Origin: Meghimatium bilineatum
Taxonomy: Eukaryota > Mollusca > Gastropoda > Stylommatophora > Philomycidae
DNA: 64,000 nt
Direction of reading: 5' to 3'
NCBI GenBank assembly: GCA_034231615.1
Contig: CM067298.1
Coordinates: forward strand, 20,155,478 to 20,219,477
Shown: positions 1 through 10,682 of the stretch, piece after piece
Layout: each line of letters starts with the position of its first letter
Numbering within the stretch: the stretch's first letter is position 1
The notes under the pieces: generated by a model
What the model was told of the DNA's origin: nothing
Seen by the model: the letters and a program-made list of their open reading frames with translations, nothing else
The model's database searches: none
Program-made: the position numbers and the translations under genes

Positions 1-179
1 ACAGAACGCCGCCTTTCAAATAAGGTTTTATGGTTCTGATGCAATATATTTATCTGGGTCAAGACGAGTGCACTGGTTTAGACATCAGAGAAGGATGTTC
101 TCTTCACCTTATAGTTGAATCTCCAATCACACTGTTATACTGATGGTGCCGTCATATTTCTTCTCATTCTATTCAATGC
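1..179. other. Unassigned AT-rich sequence
   Basis: No open frame, repeat or family similarity was recognised in this short left edge of the window. Confidence 0.5.
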
Positions 180-640
180 CATGTATAATCGATTCGTTAA
201 AGACTGTTAAATTATCTTCATAGTCGATTCTTAAGTCTTTCTATTGTCTTCCATCTGCTTTTGCTGTTAGGCGGCGCAGGTTTGGATGGCAATTAATTTT
301 TGGGGTATTGTGCGTTTAATCACTTCATATGTAATAACATTGTGATGTCTTAGAGCGTTGGTATTTCCTTCAATCCACCGTCTTTTTGGTCTTCCTCAGT
401 ATCGTGCTGTTTCCATTCCCATCTTGTGTGCTTTTGCTTCTGTCCAGCGTTGATTAATTCTTATTATGTAGTCGAATAATTTCAATCTATGTTTTTCAAT
501 ATCTATAATATAATAGGCATGTTCTATCAGTCTTTCCGGAACGCTCCATAAATATTGCATTACGTCACGGAATTCCATACCACATTCAATCAAAATTATT
601 GGTGTCTTGACGTTATTCAAAGCAGACGACATTTTTTTAT
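180..640 (-). mobile_element. LINE C-terminal remnant (post-RT region)
   Basis: Minus-strand translation reads as the region that follows the reverse transcriptase domain in many invertebrate LINEs: RLKLFDYIIRINQRWTEAKA, then a GRPKRRWIEG box, then HHNVIT. These correspond to the usual 'LRLFGHIxRMN...GRPKRRW' pattern. Stops interrupt the frame, for example just before the GRPKRRW box, so the copy is dead. A related copy lies at 51490-51850; both contain the DNA string tgtcttagagcgttggta. The LINE clade cannot be assigned by eye. Confidence is high that this is LINE-derived and low for exact ends. Confidence 0.75.
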
Positions 641-744
641 ATAAATGTTATTGATGCGCTAACACGTAAACTTCTGTATCGGCTGTTGGTTAGTTATATT
701 AAACACATTATATTTAAAATGTAGATATTATTTGCTTTAAATGA

Positions 745-1085
745 TGAATGAAGATGATCCAATTGTAAGAAAGCGTCAAGAAACAAAAATAAGAAAAGCT
801 AGATGGTTGAGTCGTCGAAGTCAAGAGTCTCTCACTCGAATGCTGTAGAACGTACATAAACTGAAAGAGAGATGCACAATTTGTTAAAGAAACGCTTAAA
901 CAAATACAAACACGATTTGCTAAAAGGATGCTGATGTCCATCGGCGTGGATCTAAGCTAGAATCACCATCGCAAAGAGAAAATCGACAAGCTATGAATAG
1001 AGAATACCAACGTCGTCACAGACATCATGAAACTGTTGAGCAAACACAGAGACGTCGACCTGCAGATTCCGAGGCTCACTCATTG
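745..1085 (+). mobile_element. Arginine-rich repeat-protein remnant (possible transposon ORF)
   Basis: Broken plus-strand frames encode Arg/Glu/Gln-rich segments: RKRQETKIRKARWLSRRSQE near 750-830 and NREYQRRHRHHETVEQTQRR near 990-1060. The recurring R-x-E/Q-x-x-R-R pattern resembles Arg-rich N-terminal repeats I associate with proteins of some animal DNA transposons such as Helitrons, but no catalytic domain is visible here. Stops and frame changes show it is not functional. A low-complexity host exon remnant is the alternative. Confidence 0.35.
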
Positions 1086-1094
1086 TTACATCAT

Positions 1095-1485
1095 CATCAT
1101 CAAGTGCCGTCTCCGCAACGAAGGTTGGCTGCAACGTATCTCCAACATCTCCTGTCTCTTGTCTTGGTGGTACACTCTGCTAGACTGTAACCTGTCCATC
1201 GTGTAATGTTACTCTCCCACTTGTATCTCTGCCTACCTCTTGCTCGCTTCCCTTTGACTTTACCCTCAAGTAAGGTCTTCAATAAGGTGTCATGTCTTTT
1301 AATGTGTCCAAAGTATTTTATTTGCCTGATCTTTATTTCTCTTAGTAGTTCTTTCTTCATATTAAGTGTCTTAAGCACCTCTTTATTTGTTTTCTTCTCT
1401 TTCCATGAACTCATTGTTACAAATGCGTTGAAGTCAAGCAATTTCAAATGTAGCACCAAATTTTGCAGATGATCGTGTTGCTGCA
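1095..1485 (-). mobile_element. LINE 3' end, family A (C-terminal remnant)
   Basis: A 128-codon open frame on the minus strand carries the typical post-RT LINE pattern: IKYFGHIKRHDTLLKTLLEG, then GKRARGRQRYKWESNI, then WTGYSL and TKTRDRRCWRYVAAN. The element ends in a short GAT repeat just after the stop (plus strand catcatcatc near 1090). The copy is 5'-truncated; the sequence before NKEVLKTLN is poorly conserved. A second copy of the same family lies on the plus strand at 47260-47725 and differs by a 36-nt insertion, which makes this copy the intact-site reference. Confidence 0.85.
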
Positions 1486-1691
1486 CATAACTGTGGAATT
1501 TTCGACATTATATGTCAATGTTATGATGCACAATTTTTTTTGATGTACGTCCTAACGATGGCGAGTTTACACGTTTTTGCCGAAAGGGAAAGATCATTGC
1601 TACCAAAGCCACAAGACATCCATGGTAATAAGCTGGAGTAGCCTATCCTGAGTTCCTGCGCTTGGTACTCTCTGATAATACACATTCTAAA
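1486..1691. other. Unassigned spacer
   Basis: Spacer between two oppositely oriented LINE ends. No supported feature was seen. Confidence 0.4.
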
Positions 1692-1945
1692 TGCATCAAA
1701 AGACAACAAATCAAAGGTTTTCACACGCTTCTAGACTACCAACAGATAGCATGCCACAAATGGCCATGACACACGGACATCATGGCTATAAATCTAGACC
1801 ATGTGAAATATGGATCACATATCACAGAAGTCACAGGAACAAGCTTACAAACAGCACACAAGTAGGCCAGCTCCAGAGAACTCTTCCAACCCTGACGCCG
1901 CAAGGCAAACAAGGGCCAAAGCGTATAGATAGATAGACGTCACCA
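1692..1945 (+). mobile_element. LINE 3' end, family B (short copy)
   Basis: Plus-strand frames read FSHASRLPTDSMPQMAMTHG followed by a decayed RPxxIWI box, then TGTSLQ. The same pattern appears in the better copy at 41690-42080. Shared DNA continues past the stop (ggcaaacaagggcca) into a short GATA-type tail (tatagatagatag). The arrangement is that of a 5'-truncated LINE copy with a microsatellite-like 3' tail. Confidence 0.75.
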
Positions 1946-2002
1946 TCTAGACTATCATTTCATTTAATGATTTTTTTTCTGTAACGTTGATTCTTTAATC
2001 AC

Positions 2003-2235
2003 TCTGTTCAATTCTCTATTAATTGCACAGTCTCATTTTCAGTCTAACTGTCCAATTCTCTATTAATTGCACAGTCTCATTTTCAGTCTAACTGTTCCAA
2101 TTCTCTATTAATTGCACAGTCTCATTTTCAGTCTAACTGTTCAATTCTCTATTAATTGCACAGTCTCATTTTCAGTCTAACTGTTCCAATTCTCTATTAA
2201 TTGCACAGTCTCATTTTCAGTCTAACTGTTCAATT
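2003..2235 (+). repeat. Minisatellite, alternating 44/45-bp units
   Basis: Five near-identical units carry gtctaactgt(t)ccaattctc and attgcacagtctcattttca. Start-to-start distances alternate 44, 45, 44, 45, set by one extra t in every second unit. The repeating period is therefore an 89-bp dimer. Confidence 0.9.
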
Positions 2236-2766
2236 CAATATATAAGTGTTTCTCCAATCACGTTTCCCTATTCCAATAAAAAAGGCTAATCACTGGAAAC
2301 ACTGGAAAATACATATACATCGATGTTTTGACCAAAAGGTCTTTAATAAAAACACACAATAAAACACATTTTAAGAGCGGCACTGCTCACGATTACAACA
2401 TAGCTAATTGGGATATATGCCAGAAATTACGAGGAACTTTGAAGATACTGGAAATTTAAAAAAAAACTATAATGATAGCAACAAAACAAAACGAAGTGAA
2501 TATTGACAGAACACAACATTATTATTACACAAATGTTCTATCTTAGAGATTGTAGTGTACCAAAATGATGTATATACAGGTTCTCAAAACAATATTGAGT
2601 CCGGGCATTAGAGGAGAACGATTTAATAGCATGATATTCTGGGCATCACAGGGACATCAATGGTCAACGCTGTTGAAATAGTCAGCAAAGGGAGTCCAGG
2701 ACTACCTCCTGCATGTATCCTAATTATCTCTGGTATGTGACCGTAGAGAGTGTTGTTCCTTACTAA
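2236..2766. other. Unassigned AT-rich sequence
   Basis: No gene or element was recognised except a short conserved motif on the minus strand at 2320-2360, listed separately. Confidence 0.4.
2320..2360 (-). other. Copy of dispersed GGTCGAAAC-type motif
   Basis: The minus strand reads attaaagaccttttggtc followed by aaaac. GACC-TTTT-GGTC can form a 4-bp stem with a 4-nt loop. Related copies with GTCGAAACGTTGA occur at 37424, 43825 and, more weakly, elsewhere. Function unknown; see findings. Confidence 0.4.
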
Positions 2767-2769
2767 ACA

Positions 2770-2793
2770 GACAGAGAGAGAGAGAGAGAGAGA
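2770..2793 (+). repeat. (GA)n microsatellite
   Basis: Uninterrupted GA dinucleotide tract of about 24 bp. Confidence 0.9.
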
Positions 2794-2827
2794 AGATAGT
2801 GAGCAGGAGAACACATGAAAATATAGG

Positions 2828-3083
2828 TTACATATAGAGATAGAATAAACTATAGAGAGATATAATAAACTATAGAGAGATTGAATAAACTACAGAGAGA
2901 TTGAATAAACTATAGAGAGATAGAATAAACTATAGAGAGATAGAATAAACTACAGAGAGATTGAATAAACTACAGAGAGATTGAATAAACTATAGAGAGA
3001 TAGAATAAACTATAGAGAGATAGAATAAACTATAGAGAGATAGAATAAACTATAGAGAGATATAATAAACTATAGAGAGATTG
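2828..3083 (+). repeat. 20-bp minisatellite
   Basis: About 12 copies of gagagatagaataaactata. Units differ at a few sites (taga/ttga/tata and tata/taca), with variant types interspersed. No open frame of interest. Confidence 0.95.
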
Positions 3084-4004
3084 GGATAGTGACGGTTTAC
3101 AGCCTTGAGATAAAATAAGAGAGATGGTGCATGTTCTTGTGTTCTGTAACCGTGACAAAATATGACAGAAAAAACTGATATGATGTTATTTATTGTTAAA
3201 TTGTTAAAAACAAAAAATAAAAATCCTAACAAACAAATGAAAACATCAACAAATAACTTGTGAAAGATACCAGTCGAATTGTTAAATCTGATAACGATTT
3301 TCCAGAGACCGCATATATTTTCAGTTGAATAGATCTGTAAATGGAAGTGTTCAACTAGCTGAGATTCAAGGCTTGTGGCTAGAATTTGTGTTATTTTATG
3401 TGTATTATCTTCGTGAAATCCTTTGAAAAAAGCTCTGGCCTAAGGAGAAATTTTTCTTTCTCGTCGTAAACTGAGAAATGATGTAGATTTGATTCGTGTC
3501 TTTTTTCAACCTTCCTATATTATCGCTCGACCTTTCTATTCATCCGAAATTCATGAGAATTCATCTGAAAATTACATTTTTCACTTTATCACTCTGTGGT
3601 CGCAACTATTTTTCATGTTTGATAATACAAACTTTGGTCATATCTGGTGTTCTGATTTGATAATACACACTCTATGTTATAGATAATGCGAATGAATAAT
3701 GGTAATGAAGAAAGACTACTCAATTGAACAGAATTGCTGACAAGAAGTGACTGAAAAAAAATCTTCTTTGCCAAAAGGTATTTTTGTTGCGAAAAAGTAT
3801 AGATTTGCATGTACATAATATTCAGCTGGAATGCTATCAGCTATGAATGCAAGTTATCAATATCGCACACTGGATGAGCCTATATCTGCTCATATTTCCG
3901 TCTTATTAAATCCGTCAGGATATAACGGCTCATATTTCCAGTTCGGTGTTGATTTATCAGATATTAAAAAATAATTTTCTTTCCTGGTCGTGTTAATCTC
4001 ACTC
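3084..4004. other. Unassigned AT-rich sequence
   Basis: About 0.9 kb without a recognised gene, element or repeat. Only short unremarkable open frames are present. Confidence 0.4.
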
Positions 4005-4141
4005 TAAATAGGTCTCAAAAGGGCTCAATAAATAGGTCTCAAAATGGCTGAATAAATAGGTCTCAAAAGGGCTCAATAAATAGGTCTCAAAATGGCTGAA
4101 TAAATAGGTCTCAAAAGGGCTCAATAAATAATGCTCAAAAG
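4005..4141 (+). repeat. 24-bp minisatellite (48-bp dimer)
   Basis: Two unit types alternate: ggtctcaaaagggctcaata and ggtctcaaaatggctgaata, each followed by aata. This gives a 48-bp higher-order period over about 5.5 units. The array ends exactly where a SINE begins. Confidence 0.9.
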
Positions 4142-4376
4142 GAGTAGATGATTGATTTCGGTGGTATTCTCCGGCTACCACATATGTAACTCTGTTCCTG
4201 GCAACGAAACGGCACAACCACCTGCCGAGAATACCACTAGTAGCACGTAATCACGTAGCTTCAAGCGACAATCTTCACGGGGTCTCCTAAAAAAGTCTAC
4301 TTTAAGAACAAAACGTTTCTAGCGACATTCATGACCTCATGAGCACAAAGTGCCGGAAATACTGCTACATCAGAAA
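4141..4376 (-). mobile_element. tRNA-derived SINE, family 1 (decayed copy)
   Basis: It aligns by eye along its length with the element at 34711-34943. Shared landmarks on the plus strand are gtagatgattgatt, catatgta, gagaat, cgtagct and tctacttt, ending in gctacatcag. On the minus strand the head is tRNA-like: a degenerate box A (tgatgtagcag) lies where the second copy has tggtgtagtgg. Box B is badly decayed (catgaatgtcg). The 3' end abuts the 24-bp minisatellite. Confidence 0.6.
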
Positions 4377-5106
4377 GATCCCTACAGTCTTTCACAATCT
4401 TGAGAGTTATCCCGATTCACCTTTATTGAAAATCTTCTGAACGGCTACAATCTTACGCAATCTTGAGAACGACAACAATTCACATTTATTGAGTCTTCTG
4501 AAGGTGTGAATCAATGGACAATTTTGTAATGTCGAAACAGATACGATTCTTCTAAATACTTTTGTATCTGCCACAAAAAGCTCATGTACTGTATCATATT
4601 CAGCACTCGTAGAGAGGTTTTAACATATTGACTTCCATCTAATACAATTCAGGTAAGATGCTCTTTCAACAAAACATTTTTCATTACGGTTTCTCTAAAC
4701 AACTCACGAATCTCAACGAATTGACCTGTTGCCATCAGAGAAGTAAATATTTAATCATTCTGAAATGTATTTTGTTCACTGTTGTCTTTGACGACACATT
4801 TCCATGTTATAAGAAATAATACTGGTCATCACACGTTTTTCCATGCTGTCTCTTATGTCTTTTTAGCATTTTTCGTAGTTTTCTGGGGATTGAAGTTACG
4901 GAGTTACGTGCTATGACTACTCTTAACAGACGGCATGTCGCTTCTTCGGAAGAGATGAACTGCATATGGATAACCTGAGTGCAATGAAGTCACTCCTCTG
5001 CGCCTTTCAACCCCTTCTTTCTTTATATGAACCAAAAATAGTTTTCTTGTTTTCTTTCACATATAATGTTCTTTCACTTAACACTTTTTGATTAATCTTT
5101 TTCACT
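4377..5106. other. Unassigned sequence
   Basis: No feature supported. A few short direct similarities (cacaatcttgagagttatc / cgcaatcttgagaacgac) suggest an old local duplication near 4395-4500. Confidence 0.4.
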
Positions 5107-5108
5107 GA

Positions 5109-5470
5109 TTCTATTATTCTCAATTTCGTTCTATAGAACCCCATTTCGAAGGAAGAGATTCTCTTATTCTTACTAATTCTGGATCATTATACAGCCCATA
5201 CTATGGTCATGCAGGAGTCATAGGTGAAGAAAGAGCAGACTCATTAGCGGGAAATTATGTGGTTGATGGCACACTTTTAAAAAGAGATAGGGCCAATGTA
5301 ATAAGGACAGTCATTGATTTACTACACAGTGAAGAAGAAGACCCGGGTGGGGGGCCAAAACGTGTACATGCAAAAGAAAATAACAGAAATGATGATAACG
5401 AGGGGCTAGGAGAGAAAGTGTGCCCTCTTAAGAAAGATCCAAAGATCACAAAATCAAAGTCTGACTGAGA
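5109..5470 (+). mobile_element. LINE RNase H domain remnant (C-terminal half)
   Basis: The plus-strand frame from about 5109 to 5468 is open. At 5202-5255 it reads YGHAGVIGEERADSLAGN, which matches the GH-x-G-x-x-GNE-x-AD-x-LA signature at the end of RNase H domains in LINE polyproteins; E replaces the usual N of GNE. It continues RANVIRTVIDLLHSEEE. RNase H in such elements degrades the RNA strand of the RNA:DNA hybrid during retrotransposition. The N-terminal catalytic part is not visible upstream, so this is a fragment. The 48-bp minisatellite starts just after it. Confidence 0.75.
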
Positions 5471-5507
5471 CTTTCAGGTAGCATACATTGTGTGGCTGCT
5501 GGAAATA

Positions 5508-5927
5508 AGAGGGTGAGCAATTATGAGAATGTCTTGTGTACCATGATGGAAAGACGAGGGTGAGCAATTATGAGAGTGTCTCGTGTGCCATGATGGAAAT
5601 AAGAGGGTGAGGGACTTATGAGAGTGTCTCGTGTGCCATGATGGAAATAAGAGGGTGAGGGACTTATGAGAGTGTCTCGTGTGCCATGATGGAAATAAGA
5701 GGGTGAGGGACTTATGAGAGTGTCTCGTGTGCCATGATGGAAATAAGAGGGTGAGGGACTTATGAGAGTGTCTCGTGTGCCATGATGGAAATAAGAGGGT
5801 GAGGGACTTATGAGAGCGTCTCGTGTGCCATGATGGAAAGAAGAGTGTGAGGGACTTATGAGAGTGTCTCGTGTGCCATGATGGAAATAAGAGGGTGAGG
5901 GACTTATGAGAGTGTCTAATGTGTCCA
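5508..5927 (+). repeat. 48-bp minisatellite
   Basis: Nearly nine copies of a unit containing aagagggtgagggacttatg and tctcgtgtgccatgatggaa. Because 48 is divisible by three, minus-strand frames stay open across the array (168 and 135 codons, e.g. repeated SHKSLTLLFPSWHTR). No start context, flanking coding sequence or substitution pattern supports a gene. Confidence 0.95.
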
Positions 5928-6448
5928 TGATTCCCCCCCCCCGCCCCCGGAAAAAAACTGTATTTAGTAACGTTTCTCAAACATTATGCTGAAAAATTTG
6001 CACAGAAAAAATCTGCATGGCATTTTGTAAATGAATATAGTGTTAGAAATTTCTTTCTTTCAAAGTAAGTAGGCCTACAGTGAAAATGGTTCATGTTCTA
6101 GCTATATGTACAATCACTGAAAACATGAAATCCCATGAAAACTAAAACCAATAAACAAAAAATGTAAACTCTGTAAGAAAATAGAGACTATGAGATTTAT
6201 GAAACTTAAACTTATTTTGGTAATAATAAATAAGTGAATTTTTGTTTTTGATGATTTTGGGTAGGTCTAGGCCTGTAATTAAGAATAATGAAAAATCATA
6301 ATACAATGAATTTGGTTTCTGGACTTGTCTGACTACGCTAATGGGCACAGTTCTCTAGGACGCTGTTAGAAAAATATGTTATGCGCATAGTTTTCTGTAA
6401 GAAAGTATCTTAATTTGATGGTCTCTCACATTTTTTGACTGCGAATTC
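5928..6448. other. Unassigned sequence with a C-run
   Basis: Contains a C homopolymer near 5934-5942 and then AT-rich sequence with no recognised element. Confidence 0.4.
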
Positions 6449-6615
6449 CTCTTCTTCTTCAGCGTTGATTCTCAAACTCCCACTATATCTCTGTTGTAGC
6501 TGCCAATGGTCCTACTAGATTTCCAACAGGATGTAGTCCAGAGAACAGAAATGCGCTATTTGCCGTTGTATTTGCACAAATGGCCCAACACATTCGTCTT
6601 CGAGTCTTCGACGTG
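6449..6615 (-). repeat. Family G dispersed repeat, copy 1
   Basis: Read on the minus strand it ends in gaagaagaag. Landmarks on the plus strand are cttcttcttcagcg, ttctcaaactcccac, caggatgtagtccagagaac and then aaatggcccaacacattcg, which matches gccttttggcctgacacat of the copy at 11297. It belongs to the subfamily carrying an extra segment (agatttccaacaggatg), as do the copies at 8188 and 50115. Confidence 0.75.
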
Positions 6616-6639
6616 GATGCGAATAAACGCTGCGAATAA

Positions 6640-6785
6640 TTTTTCTTATTTCCTAATATTTTGCTTCTTTCCTGAACTTACTATATTTTGCTTTTTCTTT
6701 AATTTACTATATTTTGCATATTTCCAGAACTCACTATATTTTGCTTATTTCCTGAACTTATTATATTTTGCTTCTTTCCTGAAAC
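6640..6785 (+). repeat. 27-bp minisatellite
   Basis: About five diverged units built on ctatattttgcttatttcct plus gaactta. Divergence between units is higher than in most arrays of this window, suggesting an older expansion. Confidence 0.75.
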
Positions 6786-7029
6786 TACTACGGAGGATGC
6801 TAATAAAAGCTCCAATCACATTGTCTTCTTCTCTTTGTTTCTTTTCTAGATCTTTACGTAAAAACTCTCATGATTAATTGAATACCCCTTCTTACAATAT
6901 TTTCATAAAATATATTTAACACTCGTGCCTTTCGTCCGTTCTTGGTGTGTGCAGTAGTGTTATTATGTGGTATTTTTTCACCAATCACTCGTTGATTGGG
7001 TTCGATCATATGAGTACATTTGTACTACC
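6786..7029. other. Unassigned spacer
   Basis: No supported feature. Confidence 0.4.
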
Positions 7030-7330
7030 TGTGTACAGACAGAAATCGACGCCCCAGTGATCTATTTTCTTCGTGTCTGAGTATATAAATATTCCTCCAA
7101 AGCGTGTTTTATAATGTTCTTGTCTATTTCATCGATATTGAAATCTCCTAAAATTACTATTTTCAGTATTTCCATTTCCTGTTGGACAAATTGTTGCTTC
7201 CTTTATGTATTTAATATTTACATGACATATTTCGATTCCAAGTTTGTTTTCGTAGGTTGAAATTTCTATCGAATAATTTGTCAATTATAGTCTTCTTTCA
7301 TCTTGTTTAATCGGTTTCATCTTTCAAAAG
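7030..7330 (-). mobile_element. LINE endonuclease-domain fragment
   Basis: The minus strand reads KIVILGDFNIDEIDKNIIKH followed by ALEEYLYTQTRRK and a stop. GDFN at 7137-7148 is the conserved GDFN/GDxN motif of the apurinic-type endonuclease that nicks target DNA for LINE insertion. Only this internal part is recognisable. It could belong to a LINE or to a similar element that uses the same endonuclease fold. Confidence 0.55.
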
Positions 7331-7894
7331 GGAAACTGATTTTTTCCCTTGAATTTCACTGATCACATTGCGTATACTTTGTATCGATATTCAATGAAAG
7401 TCAAGAAATAGTATAATTAATTTTGTAGGATATCTTAAGTCCACAGAACTGTATAATTAACGAAGGGTGCTTTTCGTAGTCACAATGTGGCTGCGCTTTT
7501 GGCCATCATATTAATTCAGACTCCTTGTAATACTATTGTGATATTGATGTAGGGAGATCTAACCTTCTCATGTGACACAGCAAACCAGACTCTCAACATA
7601 TGAACTTCTCTATAACTAATGACAACAGATATAAATTACTGTCAATTACGGAAATTAGTGTTCCACAATTGGAGTATAACACGCAAAGGGTAATCGCAAA
7701 TTAATTTCCTTAGGGAAAGTATATGTCAATGTAGTTCAAATTAACTATCATCAACTGCGGGACCTTGGATGTATAAATGTGCAGGAACATTGACGCTCAG
7801 GTAGACCCCCCCCCCCACATAATCCATAGGACTATACAAGTTAGTGTAGTGTTTGACAAATTTTATTGTGTCATCGCCCACTTTCGTATAAATT
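7331..7894. other. Unassigned sequence
   Basis: AT-rich sequence with a C-run at about 7807-7816. No element identified. Confidence 0.4.
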
Positions 7895-8155
7895 AAATAG
7901 GAATAGTCGCCCATATGTTGCCGGGGCCCGAAAAGGAACAAAGAATAACGACAATGTTACCTGTCAAGAAAATCGTAAGAGGTAACTAATGCAATTTTAT
8001 GGTGTAGTTGATTGTTCCATCCAATATAAGGTCATAGTGACCAGGATTTCATGCTGAAGTTGGAATTGACGGCCAAAAGGCGTAGATACGCCACTAAGCT
8101 GTAAGCCATAACACAACACATTCCATTCCCAGGACTACATCAAGCTGATCTGTAG
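7895..8155 (+). repeat. Family G dispersed repeat, copy 2
   Basis: Diverged copy in the same orientation as the one at 42234. Landmarks: cgcccatatgttgccggggc near the start, gtaagccataacacaacaca and cccaggactacatcaagctg near the end. The GAA tail is missing here and follows in the next entry. Confidence 0.7.
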
Positions 8156-8187
8156 AAACCATTGTCACCGTTTGTATTAATTATATA

Positions 8188-8286
8188 TTTTCTGGACTAC
8201 ATCCTGCTGGAAATCTATTTGGACCATTGTCCTGCTACAAGAGAGATCATGTTGGAGTTTGAGAATGAACTCTGAAGAAGAAGTAT
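8188..8286 (+). repeat. Family G dispersed repeat, copy 3 (3' end only)
   Basis: Carries ctggactacatcctgctgga, then ctatttggaccattgtcctg, and ends gaactctgaagaagaag. It repeats the 3' part of the preceding copy, so the two may be a partial tandem duplication or two independent insertions. Confidence 0.7.
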
Positions 8287-8787
8287 TGTATATATAAACT
8301 GACGTTCTCCCCATAACATTGTAAAAATGATAAAATCCGGAAAAATGTGAAAATGTGAATTTTAAACATTTCATATTTTTAAACAAAATAAATACAACAT
8401 TTATGCTTTTTTTAAAATGTGAAACAGCTAATTTGTATTTTACTTCATTAAAATAAATTTCTATTGCTAGTAAAATCATGGTATATATTTTCATAACCCA
8501 GTAAGGCACATGCTTTAGTCAGTACTCATTATTAACAAAAGAATTACGATCAAATCATAAAGCTCTTGGAAACCATAGTCGTTGACCACCTAGCATGGTC
8601 AAATCAGTGTAGGTATTGAAAGGTTAGAAAAAAGTAGAACACTGCAGAAAGATTGTACCTCGGTTCTAGCAAATGCAACGATGGACAACGCAGAGCAGAA
8701 TTAAAGATACGCCTTGAGATGGTTTTATCTGATATGTCAAGGCTAAACTTAATTTGGAAAAACAACATCAGTGTTTGAGTGAAAATC
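8287..8787. other. Unassigned AT-rich sequence
   Basis: No supported feature. Confidence 0.4.
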
Positions 8788-9265
8788 CAACTTTATAACT
8801 CACTAGTACTTTCTATTGTATTGTATGGTGGCGAACGTTGGACACTCACTACACACATGAAGAGACACAGACAATACTTCACAGACGAATTCTGCACATC
8901 TCTTATAGAAAGCATAATACAAGTGTGTCGTAAAGAATAAAATAGAGATACACACAGGTCCACAAGAATCGTTACTTTCAATAGTGAAACGACGAAAACT
9001 TACATGATTTGGGAATGTATGCCGTCATGATTCCTTGTAAAAAACATTAATGCAGGGAACCATAGAAGGTGAAACACGCAGAGAAAGATGAATAAAAGCA
9101 TGGACAGACAACATCAAGGACTGGAAAAGACAGGATTTTTCCTCACTGATTTGCATCATTGTATACAGAAATCTCTTGAGGCCTCTGTGTGCTGAATCAT
9201 CCAACGTGGTACTCCTATGACCCTGACTAGTTACGGGAATATAGGATAGAATAGCATTGTACATC
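8788..9265 (+). mobile_element. LINE 3' end, family C (degenerate)
   Basis: Plus-strand frames piece together the end of the RT region and the C-terminus of a LINE: LVLSIVLYGGERWTLTTHMK (consensus LYGCETWTL), a decayed TWFGHVTRH region, then RRGRQRKAW-like and DRNLW-like positions, broken by stops and frameshifts. The pattern is the same as the C-terminal part of the long copy at 55990-58450. Confidence 0.75.
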
Positions 9266-9454
9266 GAAGGTTGTGATTTCCTGTATAATTAATTAAAAGT
9301 CCTCAATGAAACGCAGAGTACCTCCAACGCGATGGATAAAAGTTGAATAACAAAGAACTTTGCTGGAAATTTGAAATAAGCAAAAACCAAAGGAGAAATC
9401 AAACTGCGTTCCTTCATCTCAAGACCTGCTTCACTCCTGTTCATAATGCAACAT
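9266..9454. other. Unassigned spacer
   Basis: No supported feature. Confidence 0.4.
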
Positions 9455-9787
9455 ATTAAAGGAAAAACCCATAATGAACTTTTCAGCTATCTGAAGACAC
9501 ATATTGAACTTTTCAGCTATCTGAAGACACATATTGAACTTTTCAGCTATCTGAAGACACATATTGAACTTTTCAGCTATCTGAAGACACATATTGAACT
9601 TTTCAGCTATCTGAAGACACATATTGAACTTTTCAGCTATCTGAAGACACATATTGAACTTTTCAGCTATCTGAAGACACATATTGAACTTTTCAGCTAT
9701 CTGAAGACACATATTGAACTTTTCAGCTATCTGAAGACACATATTGAACTTTTCAGCTATCTGAAAACACATATTGAACTTTTCTGA
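9455..9787 (+). repeat. 30-bp minisatellite, almost perfectly homogeneous
   Basis: About 10.5 copies of cttttcagctatctgaagac plus acatattgaa. Full units are identical except for one aag to aaa change in the last complete unit. Frames on both strands stay open (LFSYLKTHIE and KFNMCLQIAE) because 30 is a multiple of three. The homogeneity suggests recent expansion or conversion. Confidence 0.97.
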
Positions 9788-10682
9788 AGACACAAAATCA
9801 GACTATTTCAATGACATTCATCTATGTTTGAGAAGGAGGAACATCATCTGAACATAGTTATTTAATGAACCCTTTAGCACCCTATAATGTCTATCATTTT
9901 CGGGTTGGGTGATGTACTAACTTTAAGAAACTATGTATTGGTGGCACCATAGAAAGGACATATTTTGGCGACTTAGAAAACTCTGAATTTTCTAACTTGA
10001 GTAGACACTAGTATACAATTTTACAGGCAAAGCTAGCTCACTTATCCTGATTAATATTTTAACCAAAAAATGTCCAACTAAAAACAATTAAAAATGATTT
10101 CAATCAACATTTACGCTACGATTTGAATTTTGTGTTTTTGATGTTGTTCTTAAAATTAAAGATTTCTCTTGTTTTACTTCATAACTTTCGTAGAGGAACC
10201 ACATTGGAGTTGATTCAGAATCCGCTCTCCACTACTTGATTACGAAGGAAGTTCTTATTTATGATGTTGACTGTTTTGTAATTTAGTTTTTGTAATAATC
10301 AATTTAGTAATATGAAAATATTTGTGGAAAAATATTTGTGTAATAAAGAGTGTAACGAATTGCTGTCACATCAAAAATTGACAAAAATATTTTGAAAGCT
10401 CTAAAAATATCAACTGTCATTAAGAATTATTAGAAGTTATTTAATTTTTCTTGCTAAATTTTCGAATGTGTAGCAATGTTTTTCGCCTATGCAAGCTCAA
10501 TGGAGAAAGATGTGAGACAAGTTCACTAATGAATCTGTCAGAAATCTTTGATTTGTGCAATTATAACTTCAGAGAAATGTCTTGTCAACATTTTCATAGT
10601 TTCTAAATATACTAAAACAGTGTTGAAATTCAACCTTCAAAGAAGTATACAAGTATGGTCACACAAGAATACAAATAATGAG
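9788..10682. other. Unassigned AT-rich sequence
   Basis: About 0.9 kb with no gene, SINE or MITE recognised. Confidence 0.4.

Noticed and set aside
5474-5980. 168-codon and 135-codon minus-strand frames as proteins
   Set aside because: They are a 48-bp minisatellite read in open phases. There is no unique coding sequence or domain.
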